Source of the DNA: Mactromeris polynyma
Lineage: Eukaryota > Mollusca > Bivalvia > Venerida > Mactridae
Direction of reading: 5' to 3'
DNA: 64,000 nucleotides
NCBI GenBank assembly: GCA_032209605.1
Contig: JASFXZ010000015.1
Location: 930,001 to 994,000 of the forward strand
Shown here: positions 23,178 to 61,256 of the stretch, in pieces
Numbering within the stretch: position 1 is the first letter of the stretch
How the letters are laid out: every line of letters starts with the position of its first letter
Position numbers and translations under genes: made by a program
Notes under the pieces: model-generated
The model's database searches: none
Told to the model about the DNA's origin: nothing
The model's input: the letters and a program-made list of their open reading frames with translations, nothing else

Positions 23178-23779
23178 TGACACTGTGAAACAAGAGTTGC
23201 CCCCCTTACCGTAACAATCGCCATGGAAATGTTCAAGTGTGACACTATGAACAAGAGTTACACCCCTTACCATAAGAATCGCCATGGGAATGTTCAAGTG
23301 TGACACTGTGAACAAGAGTTACCCCCCTTACCGTTAGAATCGCCATGGGAAAGTTTAAGTGTGACACTGTGAACAAGCGTTACCCTCCTAACCGTTAGAA
23401 TCGCCATGGAAATGTTCAAGTGTGACACTGTGAACAAGAGTTACACCCCTTACCGTTAGAATCGCCATGGAAATATTCACGTGTGACACTGTGAAACAAG
23501 AGTTAACCCCCTTACCGTTAGAATCGCCATGCAAATGTTCAAGTGTGACACTGTGAAACAAGAGTTACCCCCCTTACCGTTAGAATCGCCATGGAAATGT
23601 TCAAGTGTGACACTGTGAACAAGGGATACCCCACTTACCGTTAAAATCGCCATGGAAATGTTCTGGTGCGACACTGTGAACAAGAGTTACCCTCCTTACC
23701 GCTAGAATCGCCATGGGAAAGTTCACTGTCAAACAAGAGTTACCCCCTTACCGTTAGAATCGCAATGGGAATGTTCAAA
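23178..23779. repeat. 62-bp minisatellite, array 3 (diverged)
   Basis: About ten units with many private substitutions and one-base losses (GTGAACAAG), so it is not a recent copy of arrays 1 and 2. Confidence 0.9.
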
Positions 23780-24225
23780 TCATAAGTACCACTACAATTG
23801 CGACTTGTACGGAATCAATTAACTCACATGTCAACTAGGAAGCCTTGTATTATTGGATTTGGACCGTAGTTCCGGTTGATAATAAATCCCGTGACGAACG
23901 TTATCTCCTCGAGAGGACAAGTTGCTCAATTTTCTATTGATGTTAATTCGAATGTGAGGGGACTGGAATACTAAGCACAATCTTGAGTTCCGAATAGATA
24001 GCCAGATAAATAAATGTCGATATTCTTATATCTAATTACAGATTTGATGTGCTGAGATTCATTTTTTCTTGCAGTTGCTATTGATTTGATAAGCATATAG
24101 AAATAAATCAATTGATGAAAATTTAAGGGAAAATTTTGAGGTGCGTTTCACCTTTTTTGTTGATTATATTTCAAGAAATGTGTAGGGGGTTGTGATTGGT
24201 GATGGTGAGCCATTATTATAAAATT
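23780..24225. other. no gene seen
   Basis: AT-rich; nothing recognised. Confidence 0.55.
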
Positions 24226-24405
24226 GAGAGAAAAATATGCTACAGGGAACGCCACATATATAAGACAGTGTCTCCCCACACAGACCTCCGGGAAAACAAC
24301 AATCCATAAAACATAAGGCACTTGAGGAGGTTAAAGGGAACATACGTTAGGGAACAGAGGCGTAAGGAATGCCCTGGCAGACCATAATGAATAACTAGGA
24401 GAATC
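24226..24405 (+). repeat. interspersed repeat (CTACAGGGAACGCCACATAT family)
   Basis: Shares TATATAAGACAGTG, CAGACCTCCGGGAAAAC and CATAAGGCACTTGAGGAG with 38440-38640; the reverse complement occurs at 32757-33010 and 63345-63665. No ORF; unclassified. Confidence 0.8.
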
Positions 24406-24670
24406 ACATAAGACAGTGTAGGGGAATTAATGGATGGAAAATATAACAGGACAAGTCAGCTAGCAACAGTAGGCCGAAACTTGGCAGAAAATAAAATGAA
24501 CACTATATAAAGTGAAAGAACTGCTCATGGGATAGGGAAATATAACACTCATTACAGCCTTGAAACTGTCAGTAATAATACTGGGACGTGTTCAGACACT
24601 AACACAATGTACAATAATCCATAATGCTTCATGTTTGTAATATTATCTGAATCAGTTTGGTCACGAAATA
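24406..24670. other. no gene seen
   Basis: AT-rich spacer before the pentanucleotide tract. Confidence 0.5.
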
Positions 24671-25107
24671 TCTGTGCTGTGCTGTGCTGTGCTGTGCTGT
24701 GCTGTGCTGTGCTGTGCTGTGCTGTGCTGTGCTGTGCTGTGCTGTGCTGTGCTGTGCTGTGCTGTGCTGTGCTGTGCTGTGCTGTGCTGTGCTGTGCTGT
24801 GCTGTGCTGTGCTGTGCTGTGCTGTGCTGTGCTGTGCTGTGCTGTGCTGTGCTGTGCTGTGCTGTGCTGTGCTGTGCTGTGCTGTGCTGTGCTGTGCTGT
24901 GCTGTGCTGTGCTGTGCTGTGCTGTGCTGTGCTGTGCTGTGCTGTGCTGTGCTGTGCTGTGCTGTGCTGTGCTGTGCTGTGCTGTGCTGTGCTGTGCTGT
25001 GCTGTGCTGTGCTGTGCTGTGCTGTGCTGTGCTGTGCTGTGCTGTGCTGTGCTGTGCTGTGCTGTGCTGTGCTGTGCTGTGCTGTGCTGTGCTGTGCTGT
25101 GCTGTGC
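24671..25107. repeat. (GCTGT)n microsatellite, about 87 uninterrupted copies
   Basis: Perfect 5-bp repeat over about 435 bp. Period 5 gives open frames in all phases (CAVLC on plus, STAQH on minus); none is a gene. Confidence 0.97.
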
Positions 25108-25257
25108 TCGGCTCGGCTCGGCTCGGCTCGGCTCGGCTCGGCTCGGCTCGGCTCGGCTCGGCTCGGCTCGGCTCGGCTCGGCTCGGCTCGGCTCGGCTCG
25201 GCTCGGCTCGGCTCAACTCGGCTTGGCTCGGCTCGGCTCGGCTCGGCTCGGCTCGGC
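25108..25257. repeat. (GCTCG)n microsatellite, about 30 copies
   Basis: Directly follows the GCTGT block with a single sharp change. Two variant units (GCTCA, GCTTG) near 25211-25225. Confidence 0.97.
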
Positions 25258-25260
25258 TTT

Positions 25261-25480
25261 TTATAATTATCTTAACCGTTATTTTAGAATACATTCTTTA
25301 ATCAAATATCCCCTACGAAATCAGAATAACGTATCTCAAAAGATGTGTGGATCGTTCAATATTGAACTAATTCATTGTTAACTCTTTGTGTACATGGGCA
25401 TGCCATAATCAGTGTGTTTACATCTAAAGTTGTGTGTCTATGTTTAGCGTACCAGTATCCCTTCTTAGTCTATATGATCC
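25261..25480 (+). repeat. duplicated segment, copy 1
   Basis: Matches 26612-26815: GGATCGTTCAATATTGAACTAATT, TGTTTACATCTAA(A/G)GTT and TGTGTCTATGT in the same order. Non-coding in both. Confidence 0.75.
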
Positions 25481-25682
25481 GTGGAAAAGACGACTACTGT
25501 TTATATCATTGTCGTCTTATTTGTTTATGAAATTTATAAATGTTGATGAACCTTACAAAGCCAAACTAGTCCATCCATCGATATTTCTGTCTTGATTGCC
25601 ATTTTAAATATGTTAATTCAACTTGGATATCAACAATACAGGTGAATATACTTTTAGTTATACCGGAGAAATAATTTCCTTA

Positions 25683-25853
25683 AAGTGACGTCATTTCCAG
25701 AAAACGGTACATGTGACGTCATCATGTACTGGCAGTAAGCAATATTGGCCCCATATGGCAATACGAAAACGAAGTGACCATACGGAGTAAATATTGTTTC
25801 CTGCTTGCAAATATTGCCGTCGCATGTTGCGTTTTCTTGAAATGACGTCACTT
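25683..25853. mobile_element. MITE with CRE-containing inverted ends (171 bp), copy 1
   Basis: Ends AAGTGACGTCATTTCCAGAA and its inverse TTCTTGAAATGACGTCACTT. An internal TGTGACGTCATCATG is also present. A second copy lies at 35171-35346. Each TGACGTCA is a perfect CRE (CREB/ATF) palindrome. Confidence 0.82.
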
Positions 25854-26611
25854 ACAGAAGAGGTTGTAAATCCTATAGCAGCGCTCATATCATGTATATA
25901 TACATTGAATACGTCCACGTACATGTATTATACTACACACACAAAGGTTGAGACCAACACATTTGCAGCTTATACGACAATCTTTACAGAAACATCAACT
26001 GTTTACCAAAGTCACAATAATACAAAAATAAAAAATAAAAAAACCCACCAAGTTTGTTCCTTGTCGAAACGAAATACAGGAAACTGTTGGTAAAAAGTAT
26101 GCATCTTGCAAGTACCACCTGACATTACCGTTCTAAAAGTGCGTTCTGAAGGACATTCCTCGGAAAAGAAAATAACTTAGCAGACCACAGACCAAGTTAA
26201 AGATTTTACACCCTTGACTGAAGCACTGAAACACCATAACCCTCGCCTAATGTCGTCAATTGGTGTCTGCGAAATCTCAACTCATTATTTTCATGTCATT
26301 CCAATCCGTTTATATAACAATTATCCGAATATCATTGTTACTTGTTAATTCAGTTTCTGATTATCCAGTCGCGTTTTCTGTAATAAACAAGTCTCTTTAC
26401 CGTAGAACTAAAGCCATCACTTGTGTCTGCAGATTCTGACAGAATTTCCTGTTCAATCGTTGATATGGATTTCAGATTCCATCGGACGTGTTTTTGCGCA
26501 TACAATTTTCTTCAGTATTTACAGAATAAATTAATGTGTACTTCTGGGTAACTAGCCTCACAAATATTCAAAGAAATTAGACTGGCATCTTAACAAAACC
26601 AGAATGATTAC
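25854..26611. other. no gene seen
   Basis: AT-rich; the 99-codon frame spanning 25794-26093 starts inside a MITE and has no motif. Confidence 0.5.
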
Positions 26612-26815
26612 TTTTAACCGTAATTTTAGAAAATATTATTTTATTAAATATCTTCTAGAGAAAGAAAACTCAGAATGACTTATCTCAAAAGATTGTACGG
26701 ATCGTTCAATATTGAACTAATTAATTGTTCGTTCTTTGTTTACATGGGCACGAAATATTCCGTTTGTTTACATCTAAGGTTATGTGTCTATGTATCACGA
26801 TCCAGTGACCATTCT
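26612..26815 (+). repeat. duplicated segment, copy 2
   Basis: Diverged partner of 25261-25480, with one extra AGAGAAAG stretch. Confidence 0.75.
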
Positions 26816-26835
26816 TCAATTATTTTTTAGTAACG

Positions 26836-27127
26836 GATCCGTAGTCCAGTGGTAACGCGCTGGACTTGTAATCCAGGGATCGAAGGTTCGATGCCCCGCT
26901 CCATCACTGACCGTACTAACAGTCTTTCGGATGAGACTTTGAAACACCGAGGTCCCGTGTATGATGCTTTACATCGAGCACGTAAAAGAACCAGGGGTGC
27001 TTCTGGAACTGGGGCATCTCCTGTATAATGCACTATCCTCCAAAAATCTAATATGACTAACATTCTTCTGGAGGCATCGCCCATATGGGAAACCGGTGGC
27101 GACGATAAAAAACGCAAATACAAACAA
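26836..27127 (+). repeat. tRNA-derived SINE with GGATGAGACTTTGAAACACC body
   Basis: Head GGATCCGTAGTCCAGTGG with CTTGTAA anticodon loop (Thr-TGT type) and B box GAAGGTTCGATGCC. The body holds CTTTCGGATGAGACTTTG and GAGGTCCCGTGTATGATG, and the 3' end ACCGGTGGCGACGATAAAAA. Confidence 0.85.
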
Positions 27128-27889
27128 CTGTTTCAATTATTGTCGTTGTGTCGTATTGTTTACAAGTGTTGACGAACCTAACAATGTCCGTTCGTATTTC
27201 TTTCATGGTTAGTATTTTAAATAAATTAATTTTTAAATTCACTGCTCACGCCCTTTCAACTTTGACATAAAAATACAGGTTAACTCGCTTTAATAAGATG
27301 TCCTCAAGTAGATGAGATGAACAGTGAAGGAGGGGTTAGTGAAACCAACTACTTATCCGAAAGTCATGGGTTCGAATTCTTCCTTAGTGGGGGTTGAATC
27401 GCGAACTTCACATAGGCACGAGTGCTGATCAGAAATCCTGGAGACTTCTCTGAGATTTGTGGCCCAAATACACTGAGCCTCGTTTCTGAGAAAAACGCAA
27501 TAAAGATGACGTCATGGTTTCACAATAATAAAGATCAGGTCATGGTTTCACATTAATAAAGATGACGTCATGGTTTCACATTAACTGCAACAGCTAATTG
27601 AAACATTTCAGTACAAGATTTATGATTCAGCCCCTTTTCTTAAGGACGAAAAAATTACATATATTTGTAAAACATTATTGTATTTGAAAACATATTTGCT
27701 GTATTAAATTTGTGAAACTCAGAAATTTTGTAGTATTGATAACAATATTAAAAGTGCTGTAATTCCCTGTAAACAATGCCGTTTTGCAAAAAAAATAGTT
27801 TTGTCGTGACCCACAAATATACCTCCATTTAAAATGTTAATAACTCAATTTCTCTCAGAAAAGTCATTTAAGCCAAAAAGCTCAGTTAT
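27128..27889. other. no gene seen; CRE-like triplet and tRNA-like trace
   Basis: 27505-27580 repeats AATAAAGAT(G)ACGTCATGGT TTCACA three times. 27360-27400 has a B-box-like GGGTTCGAATTC. No coding evidence. Confidence 0.5.
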
Positions 27890-28038
27890 TTTAAACTTTA
27901 TTTCGAATAACACATTGTTTCGAATAGCCCATTTCAATTAGACGTACTTAAGAATGTACATCTTGAAATGAGTTTTTATTTCGGATGAGACCGAGTATTC
28001 GGATAGAAGGCTGTCGAATAAACGAGGTCCGACTGTAT
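27890..28038. repeat. MITE of the TCGGACCTCG family, decayed left end
   Basis: Ends TCGAATAAACGAGGTCCGACTGTA and includes TTTCGGATGAGACCGAGTATTCGGATAG; left half holds TCGAATAGCCCATTTCAA, as at 36050. Confidence 0.75.
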
Positions 28039-28505
28039 ACATCTAAATATCTTTGTTATTTACAGAATCACATATGGTGTTCAGTATTCAGCTCAAACTT
28101 CATTCTCTATTATAGTAATTCCACACCATTTCGCCATTTTCTGGTTACGTTTTTTTCTATTTTTATTTAATTACAAATTTTGTCTTATTCGCTGTCACAC
28201 TGTCTGTCATACCAATATTCGTTGGTTTTGTATGAATGTCTTTAATGTAACACATTCATGCAAAATTGCTGTTTGCAAGCGAATATGAAACGTGATTCTG
28301 CATATAATGCCGCGGATTACTTCAAAAGGCGTTGCGTGAAATCTGCCTATTACGCCGTATGCATAAAAGCACATATTTTCATATTCCATCATGCTATGGT
28401 CCAGTCTGCACGCGAACAAAGTTTGGTTCATATTGACAAAATGCAAAGTAGTGAAACAAACGTCTTTGATAAAATGCGTTGTACTGATAATACATTGTTG
28501 CGTAT
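28039..28505. other. no gene seen
   Basis: Overlapping 79-85 codon frames on both strands at 28207-28512 lack motifs and are probably chance. Confidence 0.45.
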
Positions 28506-28834
28506 ACAGTAAACCCTCGATACTATGACCATACTTTTGACCCTTGAAAACTGGTCTTTTTATTGAGATGGTCTTAGTGCTGAGGTTGAATAAAGAGCAA
28601 AACAGTGGAAATGGATTTGAAAATTGTGTTCTTAATTTTGAGGTGGTCTTATTATTGAGGTTGAATAAAGAGCAAAACAGTGAAAATTGATTTGAAAAAT
28701 GTGTTCTTAATGTTGAGGTGGTCTTATTATTGAGGTTGAATAAAGAGCAAAACTGAAAATGGATTTGAAAAATGTGTTCTTAATTTTGAGGTGGTCTTAT
28801 TATTGAGATGGTCTTTAAATGAGGTTTTACTGTA
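28506..28834. mobile_element. MITE of the TACAGTAAAACCTC family with an internal triplication
   Basis: Ends TACAGTAAACCCTCGATA and AAATGAGGTTTTACTGTA. The segment GAGGTTGAATAAAGAGCAAA to GAGGTGGTCTTATTATT is present three times (about 75 bp each), making the element 329 bp instead of 180. Confidence 0.88.
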
Positions 28835-30074
28835 GTTTGATGCTGTGCGACTAATTCCTGAAAGTTAACGTTTAAGTCATTTCTATGAAACCGAGACTGG
28901 TATACTTGCATCCCCCTTTAATCACTGGCTTTTCTAAAATGATTTGAGTAAAAAAAATTAATGTCTTACATATTTACATGCCAGACCCGGTGATATTGGC
29001 GCCGGCTCATTACTTAGCTTATGTTCGCTTCTAAAATTCTGAAATCCTCGCCTAAAAATCGAAGTTTTCGCGTGCAACTAGCCTAGGGTCCAGTCTGTGA
29101 TTAGTTTTACCTTTCAAAATTATTTCCTACGACGAAACATCGTCGTTTTTCATTAAGGCGTCATGTAACTCGGTATTGCATAATATCAGAAAGTGGGCCG
29201 CAGAAATAATAATATTTATCCGCGATTTAAACAAGGCTTGGGTTTCATTTCCAACATCTCGGCAATTTCCGTCATATTTCGGAAAATTAGCCGAGTTTGT
29301 CAGATTTTGGTATTTTTTAGAGCGTTACATTGTTTTTCTCTTTTATCAGATGGATATACATTTGTATTATAGTTACAAACCTCTCAAATTGCATTTATTG
29401 CTACAACAAACACCTTCTGTTAGTGTTCTAAACCGAAAGTAGCTTATTGAAGGCTTCAAAACGAAAGTAGGTGTTTCCTACTTTATATTGTTGATAACGA
29501 ACATGAAATGGCAATAGGTTTTATCACATAACAATCTTTAACAAACACCTGCCTTTAATCTAATCAAAAACTAAATATAACGACACTTTTTCTTAATGTA
29601 TCAATGCTTATACTGTAAGCATTCCTCGTTGATTTTTCAACAACTGTTTTAACCACACATCGAAATGATCTAGCCTCTTTTCGTTATCGTACTGTAATAG
29701 TATACTAGACTAGATTATATCAAAGGTGTGTCTGGTTCTATCGTTTCTACATACGAACATTTTTGTCATACAGTCGCATTTCATTTTTTAATGTGTTTGA
29801 ATATATGAACTAGCAATATAATAGATATAGAAATACCTACGATGTAGTATATCTTTAAACAAATGCCACGTTTATTACGCATTTATATGTAGCTCTACGT
29901 GTATATGCTTTATCTCTTATATGTTATGTATGTATTTTTTAAAAAACGGAATAAAATAAAAAAAAATGTTTTATCACATCTAAAAACGTTTTTCACCTCC
30001 AACAGTTTATGCCTACAGTTCTTCAATGACAACGAAAATTCTCAGAACACATTCAGCAGTTAAAGATATATTAT
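28835..30074. other. no gene seen
   Basis: AT-rich; the 88-codon frame at 29176-29442 shows no recognisable motif. Confidence 0.5.
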
Positions 30075-30440
30075 GCTCATTTTTCGTTCATTTGTTTACC
30101 TAACAAACATGAAAAATATATTTCCTATAGTTAAAACATCAATAAAACATGCATTAACAAAGAATGAACTCATAATGAATTGATCCGTATTTGTTGAAAA
30201 AAGATGTTTGTACATCATAAACTTTTAAAAAAAAATCTATTTTTTTTACAATCAGGTTATTTCACAAGTTATGTCTGTCAGTAATATGGTAAAAAAAAGA
30301 TATTTTCAATCGGTTATACATTGCAATGGTTCTTATTAGAGATGTTTTAGCCAATGTAACAACAATACTGGATGAAGCCAATTCAAACATTTTATGTTCA
30401 GATGAGCCAGATACATCTTTTTAAATGTCTTGTTTATCAC
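30075..30440 (-). repeat. interspersed repeat family, inverted relative to 16080-16500
   Basis: The reverse complement follows 16080-16500 for about 360 bp with scattered changes. Confidence 0.8.
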
Positions 30441-30987
30441 AAATTATATCAAAATTTAGTGGAAAAAAAAGTTGCGTCAGCTAGAATGCCATTCCTTACT
30501 AAACATGCAAAAAGTTCGCATATATATATTTATTACATACAATTAATCATGCCGCTTTAAATGTCACGATGTTCTAACATGAAATGTTACGCGACCACCA
30601 AACAGTTGGGTCTGCGCATTAAACGACACATTCATGTCAAACTCTCAGGAATCTATAACCACAAATATTGTAGCAGACATTTTTCTATTTTGATGTAAAT
30701 GCAGTATTTTATACCAGATGTCATCCACAATGCCAATTCTATACAATATTACAGTAGTTTATGTATAACCACCAGGGTGTATAGATTCATATATGGCGTG
30801 TGGACAAAGACCAACTAACCAGTTATCGTAAAAAATGTTTGACGACTTTATCTCCACAAAATGAATCTACCACAGACATAAATATATTTTCCATATTGCG
30901 TCATCAGAAAGTTCTAGGAAAAGCCACGTATTCCGTTTGACATTTCCATGCATGTTACCATAGCCACAAACCACCAGAAATCGTGCC
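30441..30987. other. no gene seen
   Basis: AT-rich; nothing recognised. Confidence 0.55.
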
Positions 30988-31236
30988 CAAAGCATCACAA
31001 AAGAACACAAAGCATCACAAAAGAACTCAAAGCATCACAAAAGAACTCAAAGCATCACAAAATAACTCAAAGCATCACAAAAGAACACAAAGCATCACAA
31101 TAGAACACAAAGCATCACAAAAGAACTCAAAGCATCACAAAAGAACACAAAGCATCACAAATGAACACAAAGCATCACAAAATAACACAAAGCATCACAA
31201 AAGAACTCAAATCATCACAAAGGAACACAAAGCATA
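30988..31236 (+). repeat. 20-bp minisatellite, 12-13 copies
   Basis: Unit CAAAGCATCACAAAAGAACT with A/C variation. Because the period is 20, three units make 60 bp, giving an artefactual Lys/His/Gln-rich open frame. Confidence 0.94.
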
Positions 31237-31435
31237 CTAACCACAAATCAAGACGAACAAAACAAAACAATTCTCAAATCGTTAATAAATAATATTGTAT
31301 CATTGTAAATATTGACTTTTGACATTAATTAGAAATTGACAACCTTTGCAAACTAAAATGGAATACATTCTTAAATATTCTGTGATTATAATCGGTGTCC
31401 ACAGCTGTATAAGTTTTAATGCCATTGAAACCATC

Positions 31436-31503
31436 ATCACCACCATCATCATCATCATCATCGCCATCACCACCATCATCATCATCATCGTCATCATCAT
31501 TAT
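31436..31503 (+). repeat. (ATC)n microsatellite
   Basis: CATCATCACCACCATCATCA-type run of about 23 triplets with CAC and GCC variants. Confidence 0.9.
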
Positions 31504-31920
31504 TCTCTTTGCACTTACTTATATACTCTTTTTTAGTTCAGAAATATCATCGTCTTATTTCCAGAACCCCGTAACCCAATTTGGCTTCTTTGAAACCGTA
31601 TATCCAAGCTCTTTCTATCAGTACTACCTATAGTGTTCTGGAATGCACATAACTTTAATAAAATGCAATTCCATAACCCTGTATGTGTCTATTTTGTGTA
31701 GGAGGGAAAAACTTTAAAGTTGTTTTTCTTAAAAAAGACAAAAATAATAAGACGATATGTATATTTGCTATTGGCCACTTTGTTGACCACGATTCTTTGG
31801 TCGAATGTTTGTTAAATAACAAGATGGGTCGGGTCCGGGTGGGCACACACGCTATTAGACTATTTCCAATCCACCAGATGATACGTATGGCGTACGTTCA
31901 GGGTCTTTAATGCACGACCC
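31504..31920. other. no gene seen
   Basis: No motif in the short frames present; AT-rich. Confidence 0.5.
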
Positions 31921-32073
31921 TGCATCATGCTAAAACTTTCAGCCTGATACAGGGACGTACAAAATCATTTTTCAGCATCATGCTAAATGTTTCAGCATTA
32001 TGCTAAAAACCGAGTTTAGACGCTTCCGTACGTCGATGATCATTCAGCATCATGCTGAAACTTTCAGCATTTA
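31921..32073. repeat. cluster of short palindromes built on CAGCATCATGCTG
   Basis: GCATCATGCTAAAA, CAGCATCATGCTAAATG, CAGCATTATGCTAAAA and CAGCATCATGCTGAAA, with TTTCAG joining words, inside about 150 bp; can form several small hairpins. Confidence 0.7.
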
Positions 32074-32207
32074 CTTGTATTTTCGAAAATTTAATTATCA
32101 TGTAAAAATGTTTATTTATTATAGTGTCACCCCTATTTAAAGGGCCAGCCATTTCTGACTTATGAGACACCTACTTTCTGAGCACATCTACTTCCCGATT
32201 CATATCC

Positions 32208-32366
32208 TTTAATGCCAGGCACCAGGCAGGTAGGCACGCGGTAACCATTATTTAACTAGCTAGCGGCTCACCAAACGGTCATATCAGAACGGACCCCTAC
32301 CGGGATTCGAACCTTCAACCTCCCGCTCCCAAGGCGGATGCCTTTACCACTCGGCCACTGAGAAGC
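32208..32366 (-). repeat. tRNA-derived SINE (CCTTGGGAGCGGG family), copy 2
   Basis: Minus strand: CAGTGGCCGAGTGGTAAAGG (A box), anticodon loop CTTGGGA, B box GAAGGTTCGAATCCC. Same body as 10605-10772. Confidence 0.85.
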
Positions 32367-32756
32367 TGTATGTCAAATTCAGCGAAAAAAAATATATCCG
32401 TCGGCAACAGCTTATCTATTAGAAATCTGAGTTTGTTAAAAAATAGTTACATTTCTTCTGAAGTTTCCTGGACAAGACGAACACAGAATTACTATTAGCA
32501 TAGACAAAACAGCTAATTGATAACTAATATGAGTTCAAGAGCTGTGTAGACACGACTGCTAATGGGCAATTACCTTGAGTGCATGAAAGCAAGATCGTGT
32601 ACGCAACAAGAAGTCTGTCAAAGTAGATAAAACCCCTAGAACTATGGCTTCCAGACAATGCAAGATCGTTTCGAAATGAGACGGTTGGTTTAATTGGAGC
32701 TAAAGGCCGTTTTTCTAGCTACGTTTGTTAAGTTCAAATGTGCAGTTCCTTTACTT
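32367..32756. other. no gene seen
   Basis: Nothing recognised. Confidence 0.55.
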
Positions 32757-33010
32757 GATATAATGTTCATGTGTTATCCCCTTTCGGCCCGGGACTACCG
32801 GCTTCTCGCCTTGTTCATCCATTAAATCCCCCCCTCATTGTTGTCTCCCTATATTCTCCATGGATGTTTTTGATAGTCGGGCAGATCATTCCTTGATCCA
32901 ACGTTCCCATACATGTATACCCATGTAACTAAAGTCCCTAATGTTTCCCGAGGGTCGGTCTGGGGAGGCATTGTCTTGTGTATAATTATGGCGTTCCCTG
33001 TAACAACTTA
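32757..33010 (-). repeat. interspersed repeat (CTACAGGGAACGCC family), interrupted by a SINE
   Basis: Minus-strand member: GGAATGATCTGCCCGAC... and CCCCAGACCGACCCTCGGGAAAC, ending AAGTTGTTACAGGGAACGCC. Its terminal TGTAACAACTTA is the target duplicated by the SINE that follows. Confidence 0.78.
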
Positions 33011-33282
33011 AGAAGCCGCGGCCGTGGTCCAGTGGTTAGTGCGCTGGACTTGTAACCCGGCGATCTGGGTTCGATTCCCGGTCGCGGCAGGTCATACCCT
33101 TCCATGCAAATTTGACAAAATGTCGATTTTCCTCCACATGTGGAGAAATTGCCGGCTCCTTGTGGAAGGGTAAGTTAGTACTGGTTAGATTTCAGTCCAG
33201 CAAAAACTGGTTAGGTGAACCGGTCGCCGTATATAACTTAAATATCGTTGAGAAACGGCGTTAAACCCGATGAAACAAACAA
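33011..33282 (+). repeat. full-length Thr-tRNA-type SINE with 12-bp target duplications
   Basis: Head GCCGCGGCCGTGGTCCAGTG, loop CTTGTAA, B box CTGGGTTCGATTCCC, acceptor end TCGCGGCA; body with CCTCCACATGTGGAG; tail GAGAAACGGCGTTAAACCCG ATG (AAAC)n. Flanked by TGTAACAACTTA at 32999-33010 and 33283-33294. The head still folds like tRNA-Thr(UGU) but the attached body and flanking duplications make it a retroposon. Confidence 0.93.
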
Positions 33283-33294
33283 TGTAACAACTTA

Positions 33295-33914
33295 ATATTT
33301 CTAACAGCTGTAATTCAGTTACGAACGCGGCGGTCAGTTGATGTAACTATCGAAGATACGAGTATGTCTCGTTTATTTACTATGTTGGAGTTCTGTTGTA
33401 GAATTCCATACGATATGTCTGCGTACATTTGTTTATAAGTCGGTGAGTTCTCTGAACAGTAAATTATATAGACAGTTTCTATGTCTGCGATACCTTCTTT
33501 AACTCCAAGTTCATCCGGTACTTTCGAAGAGTTTGACAAACATGCGTCATGACCCTTACTGCGGTGTACACGTGTAACTTACTACACATTCATTGACAAC
33601 ATCTGGTAAAAGATTGTTGTCGCACAATACTTACATATCGCATTAACAACAATAACATCAATATTTGACATTTTTTATTCAATATAAATTAAAATGTTTA
33701 AAAAATATTTCATTTTAATCACTTAAAATTTGTTCATAATAGTGTCCAAATTTCAACAATAATTTCAATACTGCTCATAATGTCTGAAACGAGCTTTCAA
33801 ACGAAACAAAACAGACGCGACTATAACCAAAATTAAATGTCAAACGAAACAAATACAAAACACACGCAACTATAACTAAAATGAGGTTTCAAACGAAAAC
33901 GAGGCTGGCGATGT
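33295..33914. other. downstream flank of the cathepsin L stop codon; no other gene seen
   Basis: Contains the presumed 3' untranslated region on the minus strand. AATAAA-like words on the minus strand occur (for example TTTATT at about 33676) but I cannot pick the poly(A) site. Confidence 0.45.

Positions 33915-61256
<27,342 letters not shown>

Larger units (their letters stand above)
22030..23779. repeat. 1.7-kb tandem unit 3
   Basis: Same order of parts. After 22591 it diverges from units 1 and 2 by scattered substitutions, and its minisatellite is more degenerate (AACAAG variants, TAACAATCG). Confidence 0.88.

Noticed and set aside
19756..23779. CRISPR-like arrays
   Set aside because: Repeats are directly adjacent 62-bp units with no unique spacers, in a eukaryotic genome, and with no cas-like genes.
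24629..25381. 200-235 codon frames on both strands (CAVLC, STAQH, SRAEP repeats)
   Set aside because: All phases of a perfect 5-bp repeat are open; purely a product of the microsatellite.
28207..28512. Overlapping 79- and 84-codon frames
   Set aside because: No motif, no splice-linked neighbours, both strands open; compatible with chance.
33015..33088. Functional tRNA-Thr gene
   Set aside because: The fold is good, but it is joined to a SINE body and tail with target duplications, and the same unit occurs elsewhere.
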